The notes beneath the pieces were generated by a model. It made no database searches, was not told the origin of the DNA, and saw only the letters and a list, made by a program, of their open reading frames with translations. Shown here piece after piece: positions 7,178 through 13,633 of a stretch of DNA of 14,937 nucleotides. The stretch is from Aquifex aeolicus. GTDB lineage: Bacteria; Aquificota; Aquificia; Aquificales; Aquificaceae. Location of the stretch: positions 1 to 14,937 of the forward strand of contig DQTK01000035.1 in assembly GCA_015662815.1 (NCBI GenBank). The letters are read 5' to 3'. How positions within the stretch are numbered: position 1 is the stretch's first letter; each line of letters opens with the position of its first letter. A program made the translations under genes and the position numbers.

Positions 7178-8122
7178 ATGCTACCTTTAGTTGCTTTGTT
7201 AGCTTCGGGAATAGCAGCTGCTACCGGTGTAGCAACAACATTGGATGCTTTAGATAATTTTTCAAAGGCTGAAGAGATAGTTAAGAAAAGTAAACAAGAA
7301 CTTGAAAAAGAAAAATCTATTCTCGAAAAGGAGGCAAATATCCTTAGAGAAGAACTTGAACTATTAGGAAAACTGTACTATGAAATCTTAAAAGATTTAG
7401 ATAAATTCGCTAAATTAGTAGAGAATGACCATCTAAGACTCGGAAGACGAATTAACAAAAGTTATCAAATATTTATAAAAGATGTACAGGTAAAATACAA
7501 GAAAGTATCCTACGGATTGGTAAATGCAGGAAAAAAGGGTATTTTAACAGCTGCACTGGCTTACGAAGGAGCTGTGAAGTTTGCTACCGTTTTCGGTACT
7601 GCATCTACGGGAACAGCTATAGCTTCCTTAAGCGGTGTTGCCTATAGGAATGCGCTACTTGCATGGTTCGGGGGAGGAGCTGTCACTGCAGGAGGGGGTG
7701 GAATAGCCTTGGGTTCATTGGTCCTCGGCGGAATAGTTGCCGGATCTGCTGCCGCTGTTTTTGGATTTTCTCTTAATTCAAAATCTCAAAAGGCATTAAG
7801 AGAAGCTTATAAATTTAGGAAAAAGGCTAAAAAGACAATATCAGAATTGAGGACAACAAGAAAACTATTAAAAACTTGGAGAAAAGAAGCGCAAATATAT
7901 AGAAAAGCTTTAGAACAACTTAGAAAAGAATTTAATAGGACGGTTTTCAAACTGCGAATAAAGAAGATTCTCAGAATTTCCTCAGAAAAGGACTTTAGGA
8001 ATGCTTATAAATTAGCAATGACCTTAAAAGAAGTTATAGAAACACCATTTATAGACGAAAAGAAGAGGTCAGTAAATAAAAAGATTTTGCGTTTTATTAA
8101 GATAAGGAGAGGTGTACTATGA
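7178..8122 (+). CDS. Unknown coiled-coil protein with glycine-rich hydrophobic core (gene A)
   Basis: I do not recognise a named family. The 314-residue protein has a hydrophobic N-terminal segment (about 2-24), a charged coiled-coil-like helix (28-68), then a glycine/alanine-rich hydrophobic region at about 121-199. That region contains 'GTASTGTAIASLSG', 'AWFGGGAVTAGGGGIALG' and 'VLGGIVAGSAAAVFG'. A second strongly basic coiled-coil-like helix follows (201-262). Such glycine-rich hairpins flanked by coiled coils suggest membrane insertion or a glycine-zipper assembly; I recall similar glycine-rich stretches in other uncharacterised bacterial proteins but cannot name them. The start is well supported: GAAGGTGA at 7163-7170, seven bases before the ATG, is a near-perfect ribosome-binding site, unlike most neighbours. 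The stop overlaps the next gene by 4 bp (ATGA). Confidence 0.85.
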   Translation: MLPLVALLASGIAAATGVATTLDALDNFSKAEEIVKKSKQELEKEKSILEKEANILREELELLGKLYYEILKDLDKFAKLVENDHLRLGRRINKSYQIFIKDVQVKYKKVSYGLVNAGKKGILTAALAYEGAVKFATVFGTASTGTAIASLSGVAYRNALLAWFGGGAVTAGGGGIALGSLVLGGIVAGSAAAVFGFSLNSKSQKALREAYKFRKKAKKTISELRTTRKLLKTWRKEAQIYRKALEQLRKEFNRTVFKLRIKKILRISSEKDFRNAYKLAMTLKEVIETPFIDEKKRSVNKKILRFIKIRRGVL

Positions 8123-8610
8123 AGAAGTTACCTAAGATTTTTAAAAATAGATTTATACATCTTCCCATTTCAATGCCTGATCCTATAGAGATTGTAGAAG
8201 AACTTCTTTATGCAGTCAGAGAAAAAGAAAAAACTGAAAGAACAAGAATAGAAGTTGAAAGGGATATTAAGGAGCTCGAATTTAAAGAGAAAGTAATTGA
8301 TTTTATTTTTGAGCATGTAATTAATAAAAAATTAGAGTCAAAATCAAAAGTTGTAGATGGAATTTTAAAAGTGATAGAAAGCCAAGCAAAAAAAGGAGAA
8401 ATACAGTCCGATCTTCTAAGAACTCTCGTTTCTGTTTTGAATACGCCTACAATAACCAATGGGGAAATAAAATTTTTGAACAGTGTTCTGAGCTGTTTAA
8501 TAATTAGGGGAGTTAGGATTTACAACAGGAAGAAGGGAGTAGTGTTAAGGCAAAGAAAGACAATAAAAAAACTTCAAGGAAGAGAGCCAAGTTGTAAAGA
8601 GCAAATTTAG
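8119..8610 (+). CDS. Unknown small helical charged protein (gene B)
   Basis: Family not recognised. The 163-residue protein is almost entirely predicted helix. It has a short basic N-terminus with 'HLPISMPDPIEIVEELL', a charged coiled-coil-like stretch (about 33-60, 'REKEKTERTRIEVERDI'), two amphipathic helices (60-108) and a very basic C-terminus from 135. No catalytic motif or membrane segment is seen. The ATG overlaps the stop of gene A (ATGA), and GGAGAGGTG at 8107-8115 lies just before it, so both genes are translationally coupled. A 29-bp piece of its 3' part is duplicated at 6624-6652. The pairing suggests the two proteins work together; the role is unknown. Confidence 0.8.
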   Translation: MKKLPKIFKNRFIHLPISMPDPIEIVEELLYAVREKEKTERTRIEVERDIKELEFKEKVIDFIFEHVINKKLESKSKVVDGILKVIESQAKKGEIQSDLLRTLVSVLNTPTITNGEIKFLNSVLSCLIIRGVRIYNRKKGVVLRQRKTIKKLQGREPSCKEQI

Positions 8611-8824
8611 CCAAAACATATAAGCTTTGCCAAACCAATAAGAACTCCAGTTTTGATGTGAGACTTTACCTTTCTCAGTTCTTTGTTTCTCCTTAGCTTC
8701 ATTCTTATTGCTCTATCCTATTCTCTTTCAACTTGTCTACTTTTTTTAAACAGGCTCGCCTTTAGCAAGGAATTTGATAGGGGAAAATTTTTTACTGATT
8801 AAGATATTGGTATTATTTAAATCA
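8611..8824 (+). repeat. Spacer with direct repeat, copy 2 (8669-8799)
   Basis: Between gene B and the methylase. Bases 8669-8799 repeat 6703-6833 almost perfectly, exactly 1966 bp further on. One frame reads a hydrophobic segment (FLLSFILIALSYS) and ends 'FSKEFDRGKFFTD' at a TAA near 8799-8801, with only a TTG available as start. It resembles the region just before the archaemetzincin gene. I see no clear promoter or ribosome-binding site for the methylase here. Confidence 0.85.
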
Positions 8825-9655
8825 ATGAAGGTTCTATACAGCTATAACGACATTAAACAGGAAGTGATTCAACCGTTAATAAAATGGGCTGGAGGGAAAA
8901 GAAGGCTATTATCTGTTTATAAACATTTTCTCCCTAAATCTTTTAATACGTATCATGAACCATTCCTTGGGAGTGGTGCGTTTTTTTTCTTTTTAAAACC
9001 ACAACGGGCTGTATTAATAGACAAAAATGAGGATTTAATAAATTTCTATACAGTAGTAAGAGATAAGCCTCTCGAATTAATGGAAAGTATGAAAAAGCAT
9101 GAGGTAAGTAAAGAATACTACTATAGAATTCGTTCTAAAAAGCCTGAGGACCCTGTGGAAAGAGCAAGTTGGTTTTTATACCTGAATAAAACCGCTTATA
9201 ATGGGCTTTGGAGAGTAAATTCAAGAGGAGAATTTAATGTTCCTTTTGGACGCTATAAAAAAGTTACCTTCTTTAATAAAGATAATTTACTTAAAGCCAG
9301 TGAGTTATTACGAAAAGCAATTATTTTATGCGGAGATTTTAGTTTAGTTCTTGAATATGCAAAAGAGGGAGATTTTGTTTATTTCGACCCACCGTATTTT
9401 CCTATTTCTGAAACTGCAAAGTTTACTCAATATACGAACGAAAATTTCACAAAGGACGACCATATAAGACTGTCTAAGGTTTTTAAAGAACTCGATAGAA
9501 AAGGAGTATTGCTAATGTTATCAAATTCAGATACAGAATTTATCAGAAGCCTCTATTCAGGATACAATATAAGGAAAGTTATAGCAAACAGATATATAAA
9601 CTGTAAGGCAAATAAAAGGAAAGGAATAAGGGAATTGGTGATAACTAATTATTAA
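8825..9655 (+). CDS. dam: DNA adenine-N6 methyltransferase, DpnM/Dam type (GATC likely)
   Basis: A 276-residue D12-class (alpha-group) N6-adenine methyltransferase. Motif X is 'IKWAGGKRRLL' (19-29), motif I 'EPFLGSGAFFF' (45-55), and the catalytic motif IV 'DPPY' is at 188-191. The target-recognition region lies between them ('LNKTAYNGLWRVNSRGEFNVPFGRY'-like stretch, 120-144). The C-terminus, 'YINCKANKRKGIRELVITNY', is typical of DpnM/Dam enzymes. GATC specificity is inferred from the subgroup and from the DpnII-type nuclease next door. I chose the ATG at 8825; a longer in-frame start at TTG 8774 would add 17 residues encoded by the repeat and is less likely. No strong ribosome-binding site is visible. 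A broken duplicate lies about 2.1 kb upstream. Confidence 0.93.
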   Translation: MKVLYSYNDIKQEVIQPLIKWAGGKRRLLSVYKHFLPKSFNTYHEPFLGSGAFFFFLKPQRAVLIDKNEDLINFYTVVRDKPLELMESMKKHEVSKEYYYRIRSKKPEDPVERASWFLYLNKTAYNGLWRVNSRGEFNVPFGRYKKVTFFNKDNLLKASELLRKAIILCGDFSLVLEYAKEGDFVYFDPPYFPISETAKFTQYTNENFTKDDHIRLSKVFKELDRKGVLLMLSNSDTEFIRSLYSGYNIRKVIANRYINCKANKRKGIRELVITNY

Positions 9656-9669
9656 TAGTGTATATTGTC

Positions 9670-10559
9670 ATGAGGAAGCCTATAGAATTTGAATATCTTC
9701 TAAATACTTTTATGGATACTATTACTACACATGATTTCTTTGTTGATTGGAATAAAGTAAAAATAAATTTAAGAAAAGTGGAAAGGCTATTACACCTATT
9801 AAATTATTTAATTCGGAAAAGAGAATTTTAAAGAGGAGTTTTTTTTCTTTACTAAAAGAATATCCTGAGGTTATTCAAGCTTTTCCTATACTTATTGCTA
9901 TTAGAAATGACAAAATTCAGGTCTTAAATGAAAAAGTAGAAATAGAAGTCGTACATTTCAAAAAATATAAAAATTTATCTGACGAAGAGATTGAAAGATA
10001 TTATAGATTCTTCAGGGAAACGGGATTAGAGGAAATATTTAAAAACAGAAATATAAAAAATTTGGTAGATTATGTATTTGGTATAGAAGTGGGTTTGGAT
10101 ACCCATGCTAGAAAAAATAGAGTAGGAATTTTAATGGAGAAAATTATTGAAGCTGAAATAAAATCTTTAATTGCAAAATACAACTATATCGATTATATTT
10201 ATCAGGCAGATGTTAATAAAATTAAAAATAAATGGAATATAAGTATTGTTATAGATAAAACAGATAGGAAATTTGATTTTGCTATATTAAACACAAAAAA
10301 TAACAAGTTGTTTTTGATAGAAGTTAATTTCTATAGTGGACAAGGTTCAAAATTAAAAGCAACTGCTGGAGAATATATTTCGCTCAATAATTTTTTAAAA
10401 GGGAAGAATAAGAATGTTGAATTTCTTTGGATTACAGATGGAAAAGGATGGCTGTCTGTAAAAAATGCATTATTGGAGGCTTACAATAACTGCGTATTGA
10501 TTTTAAATTTAAGGGCTGTAAGAGAAGGATATTTAGAAAAAATAGTAGCAAACACATGA
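9670..10559 (+). pseudogene. DpnII/MboI-type restriction endonuclease, broken by two frame changes
   Basis: Read as one piece, this encodes a DpnII-family GATC endonuclease of normal length (just under 300 residues). Part 1 runs from ATG 9670 in frame 1 ('MRKPIEFEYLLNTF' to 'LLNYLI') and hits TAA at 9829. After one extra base near 9814 the family sequence continues in frame 2 ('GKENFKEEFF'). After an 8-T run at 9839-9846 it continues in frame 3 ('LLKEYPEVIQAFPILIAIR'), then uninterrupted to the TGA ending at 10559. The last part has the hallmarks 'DYVFGIEVGLDTHARKNR', 'KFDFAIL', 'FLIEVNFYSGQGSKL' (nuclease D...E-x-N) and 'WITDGKGW'. Both breaks behave as single-base insertions. It follows the methylase by 14 bp, completing a type II module that now seems inactive unless both shifts are artefacts. 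Confidence 0.9.
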
Positions 10560-10698
10560 ACTATAGAGAGAATGCCGAGATAAGGGGATGAGGAAATTAG
10601 GTATATAGGCAGGTAGAAAAGGATAGAAGAGTATTTCAAAGGTTCTCTTCAGCTTCATTCCTATTGTTTTATCCTACTCCTCTGAAAATTTACAAACT
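10560..10698. other. Junction between the restriction-modification remnant and the peptidase gene
   Basis: No complete gene. Bases 10643-10676 resemble the core of the 131-bp repeat (about 28 of 34 positions, all visible differences being C/T changes). In frame with the downstream peptidase, 10627-10698 is open and reads a hydrophobic, signal-peptide-like 'KVLFSFIPIVLSYSSENLQT'. It has no ATG, GTG or TTG after the in-frame stop at 10624-10626; only ATT (10633) is available. The original start of the peptidase may have been lost here. Confidence 0.6.
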
Positions 10699-11244
10699 TT
10701 GTTAAGTTATTTAAATAGAGTGGGATACATTTACATAGTTTCCTTTGGTAACGTTGAAGATAGATTGCTCCTTGCTAATGCGGGCAATGTAAAAGATATA
10801 TTCGACTTAGATGTGAGAGTGTCTACTGTAAAAGCCGATATAAGTGTAGCCTACAACCCTCGGAGAAACCAATATCACGCAGGGACGATTTTAAACCACC
10901 TATCCGGAATAGTTTACCCGAATATGGTGAGGTTAATAGCCCTAGTAGGGTTTGACCTTTACGAGGAAGGTTTGAACTTCGTTTTCGGAGAAGCTCAGTA
11001 CGGTGGAAAATATGCGGTGGTAAGTACTTTTCGTTTACAACATATTAATGAAGAGGTTTTTTTTGAAAGAGCTTTTAAAGAAAGTAATCATGAACTCGGA
11101 CATACCTTCGGACTAAAACATTGCAACGACCCTTACTGTGTAATGAGCTTCTCAAATACCATTTCAGATGTGGATAGAAAATCACGTGATTTTTGTCCTA
11201 AATGTCGCAGGAAACTGGATTACGTTTTATCTTATTACCGATGA
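10699..11244 (+). CDS. Archaemetzincin-type zinc metallopeptidase, start uncertain
   Basis: The 181 residues counted from TTG 10699 contain 'HELGHTFGLKHC' (131-142), the extended HExxHxxGxxHC zinc site of archaemetzincins. C147 follows, then M149 as a likely Met-turn, and the 'CPKC' pair (166-169) completes the second zinc-binding cysteine set. Archaemetzincins are peptidases with poorly known substrates. The frame is open upstream to 10627 and encodes a possible signal peptide, so the real product may be longer and exported. However, no standard start codon exists there, and TTG 10699 would cut off that segment. The gene may thus be 5'-truncated by the rearrangement that placed the restriction-modification remnant next to it. 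The stop overlaps the next reading frame by 4 bp (ATGA). Confidence 0.8.
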   Translation: MLSYLNRVGYIYIVSFGNVEDRLLLANAGNVKDIFDLDVRVSTVKADISVAYNPRRNQYHAGTILNHLSGIVYPNMVRLIALVGFDLYEEGLNFVFGEAQYGGKYAVVSTFRLQHINEEVFFERAFKESNHELGHTFGLKHCNDPYCVMSFSNTISDVDRKSRDFCPKCRRKLDYVLSYYR

Positions 11245-11878
11245 TTGGGAAAATTTTCAGAATCCTTAGGGAAAAAGGGGAATTACTCAAAGCTCTTGGC
11301 TTATGGGAATGGTATGAAAACTTACCCTACAAGTATCAAAAAAAGTTAAACACTACTATTCCTTAAAGACTATTAAAAGTATAAACTTTCCCTTCAAGGC
11401 TAAGCACTTCGATACCGGCGAAATAGATAATCCTCTATATACAAAAAGGACTTTCCTTGGAACATTAGCTCAAACGGCTTTGCTCGAGGGTAACCTCGAA
11501 TTCGCAGAGTGGCTCTACAACGAAGCACTAAAGATGGAAGGAACACCTTATGAAGCCCATTTGATATTGAATGACTTAATACTCCTTGCCCAAAAACAAA
11601 AGGATATGGAAAAGGTCAAGAAATACGTATTTCAGGATGTAAAGCTGTATAAAGATTATAAAGATGAGCTGAAAGAAAGATGGGAAGGTACCCTTCCTCA
11701 GATTATCACCTTTGAGATATACGTTTACCTACTGGAGAGAGAAGGAAAGATAGATGAAGCTCTCAAACTCGCAAAATGGATTAAGAAAGAAGGGATTTCG
11801 TATCCTTATTATGACCGAGTAAAGGAAAGATTACAGGGTAAATTAAAAAATCGAGGAGAAGATATTTCTTCGATTTGA
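11241..11878 (+). CDS. TPR-like helical repeat protein split by a frame change at A7
   Basis: The reading frame begins at ATG 11241, overlapping the peptidase stop (ATGA). It runs 41 codons ('MIGKIFRILREKGELLKAL...') to TAA at 11364. The -1 frame from 11345 is open without interruption to TGA at 11878 and continues the protein naturally. Joined, the product is about 212 residues. The downstream part has TPR-like helix pairs: 'GNLEFAEWLYNEALKMEGTPYEAHLIL' spacing, 'LAQKQKDMEKVKKYV', and 'YLLEREGKIDEALKLAKWI'. The frame change sits at 11338-11345, where the zero frame reads CA A AAA AAG, the classic -1 slippery heptamer. This may be programmed frameshifting, transcriptional slippage, a simple mutation, or a sequencing error. 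Without recoding, a separate product could start at TTG 11480. Probably co-transcribed with the peptidase. Confidence 0.65.
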
Positions 11879-11973
11879 AGGATTAAACTAAAGGCAGTCT
11901 ATTTAAGTTTTTGTTTGATTTTTATCGCTTTAGTCATGGCTCCAAACTCCATTAAATAGAGATTTTAAAACAC
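11879..11973. other. Convergent intergenic region between the TPR-like gene and pncA
   Basis: AT-rich, no gene. Inverted 9-base arms TCTATTTAA (11898-11906) and TTAAATAGA (11952-11960) are separated by 45 bases; a two-way terminator is conceivable but the stem is weak and AT-only in character. No standard GC-rich hairpin with a U-run is visible. Confidence 0.3.
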
Positions 11974-12564
11974 CTATCGGACGACTACGTTATCTATGGT
12001 GATAAATACCGCACCTCTGTCTAACATCTCTTCAATAGCCTTTTCAACATCTCCAGGGTTTACATCTACTCCTTTTATGGCATCTTCTAAGACAAGTACT
12101 TCAAAATCTAAATTTAGCCCTCCTATTGCCGTGTTCTTTACACAGTAATCCGTTGCAACTCCTCCGACAAATATTCTCCTAATACCTCTTTCCCTTAGCA
12201 AGGATTCTAGAACCGTTCCTTGGAAACCCGAATAGGCATCAAAATCTTGAGAAATTCCCTTTGATATTATGAATTTGTTATCCTTAGGAATATAAAGGTC
12301 TTCATGAAACTCAGCTCCTTCCGTATTTCGAACACAGTGAGGAGGCCATATACCTCCGTGTCCTTTAAAGGATATGTGATTTTCAGGATGCCAGTCTCTT
12401 GTAAAGAATACAGGAAGTCCTTTACTTTCAAATAGCTTTATATACTCATTTAATCTAGGAATAATTTTATCTCCTTCGGGAACAGGTAAAGCTCCTCCGG
12501 GCATAAAATCCTTCTGCATATCCACTACTATGAGGGCATCTCTATCGGTGATTTTTACTCTCAT
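11974..12564 (-). CDS. pncA: Nicotinamidase
   Basis: Hydrolyses nicotinamide to nicotinate in NAD salvage. The 196-residue protein belongs to the cysteine (isochorismatase-like) hydrolase family. The catalytic triad is visible as D15 ('IVVDMQKDF'), K102 ('IISKG') and C141 ('ATDYCVKNTA'). The metal site typical of nicotinamidases is also present: D57 and H59 in 'RDWHPENHISF', and H76 in 'WPPHC'. I chose the ATG at 12564 because GGAGG lies seven bases upstream; a GTG at 12591 would read through that ribosome-binding site. It is the last gene of the trpS-PHP-pncA run, 37 bp after its neighbour, and converges on the TPR-like gene. Confidence 0.93.
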   Translation of the reverse strand: MRVKITDRDALIVVDMQKDFMPGGALPVPEGDKIIPRLNEYIKLFESKGLPVFFTRDWHPENHISFKGHGGIWPPHCVRNTEGAEFHEDLYIPKDNKFIISKGISQDFDAYSGFQGTVLESLLRERGIRRIFVGGVATDYCVKNTAIGGLNLDFEVLVLEDAIKGVDVNPGDVEKAIEEMLDRGAVFITIDNVVVR

Positions 12565-12601
12565 CTCTCTTCCTCCTTTACAATTACCCACTTAAATTAA
12601 T

Positions 12602-13633
12602 TTAATCTATCTTTATTAAATCTGAAAGGAATAAGGGTTTTAAACCGAAGAAAAGCCTTCCTATTCTAAAGGCATAGGTATATCCACATACGAGGTATGT
12701 TCCCTTGGAGAGTTTAAGCTTTAGGTTAGAACCATGAAAACTTCTTACATCATTCTTTGAAAAAACTCTTATCAAAGTTCTTGGAAAAGGAGAGTAAACG
12801 TACAGTGTACTCTCTTCTAGCCAGAATAACGTAGGCTTGTTGCTAAAAGAAATAACGTTTTTTTCCGTTTTTATGGCATTTAGAAAATCTTTTTTGTTTT
12901 TGAGCGCTCTTTTACTTATTAAAAAATTTCTAAGTAATGAGAAAGAGAACTTGTAAGAGGGAAAAAGAAAGCGAATTCCCACTTCCCTAATATACACCTT
13001 GACATGATGGTCTAAACCACCGATAATCTTATTCTTCCAACCTTCTTTTAAATAATTTCTTATATATTTTTCAAGGTTTATTGTCTTTACAAAATTTTTT
13101 AGATAAGATTTTTTAGCAAAGGGATAAAGAAAAATGCCAAGGAACAAGTAAAAAAATAGACTTTTTCTATTTTCAACAAGGGCATCTTTTAGGTTTATAA
13201 GTTCAAAAATATACTTTTCATTTCTTTCCAATCTCCAGCGGTACTTCTTTTTAAAGTGATGGCTTATCACATTAATATCTCCTACTTCTATTAAATTTCC
13301 AAGTAACTTACCCTGATAATCGTTTATCTTTCTCTCAACCCCAACTATTGTTTTTTCATCTTCGAAAAATTTAAAGAAGTCTACTTCGTGGTCGGTTATT
13401 ATTACAAAGTTGATTTTTTCTTCATCCCTTGCTTTTAAAACATCCTCGGGTTTCCCTAAACTATCGTAAGAAAATTGAGTATGAACGTGAAAAACGTATG
13501 AATAAAGGTAGAATTTCGGAGGCTCAAGGACAATATCTGAAGCTTCTAAGTTTTCCACAAATTTTACCGGGTATATATAGAAGGCTATAAATGGGAGTAT
13601 AAGTGTGGCCAGAAAAAGAATTAACAACTCCAT
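12602..13633 (-). CDS. Membrane-anchored PHP-domain phosphoesterase-like protein
   Basis: A 343-residue protein with a hydrophobic N-terminal segment (residues 1-21), likely a membrane anchor, followed by a PHP-type metal-binding domain: 'FHVHTQFSYDSLG' (H49, H51, D57), 'VIITDHEVDFF' (D81-H82), 'GVE' (E100), and 'VISHHFKKK' (H125-H126). 'GGLDHHVKVY' comes later. PHP domains are metal-dependent phosphoesterases, found in DNA polymerases, histidinol phosphatase and small nucleases. The substrate here is unknown. A further hydrophobic stretch near 158-173 ('SLFFYLFLGIFLYPFA') may be a second membrane segment. The start codon overlaps the trpS stop by one base (TGATG), so translation is probably coupled. 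Confidence 0.8.
   Translation of the reverse strand: MELLILFLATLILPFIAFYIYPVKFVENLEASDIVLEPPKFYLYSYVFHVHTQFSYDSLGKPEDVLKARDEEKINFVIITDHEVDFFKFFEDEKTIVGVERKINDYQGKLLGNLIEVGDINVISHHFKKKYRWRLERNEKYIFELINLKDALVENRKSLFFYLFLGIFLYPFAKKSYLKNFVKTINLEKYIRNYLKEGWKNKIIGGLDHHVKVYIREVGIRFLFPSYKFSFSLLRNFLISKRALKNKKDFLNAIKTEKNVISFSNKPTLFWLEESTLYVYSPFPRTLIRVFSKNDVRSFHGSNLKLKLSKGTYLVCGYTYAFRIGRLFFGLKPLFLSDLIKID

Noticed and set aside
8208..8459. 83-codon open frame antisense to the small helical gene
   Set aside because: Mirror of an AT-rich helical coding sequence; no start signal.
8669..8801. Small hydrophobic peptide encoded by the repeat
   Set aside because: Only a TTG start and no ribosome-binding site; both copies may simply be fragments of an older gene, so not listed as a CDS.
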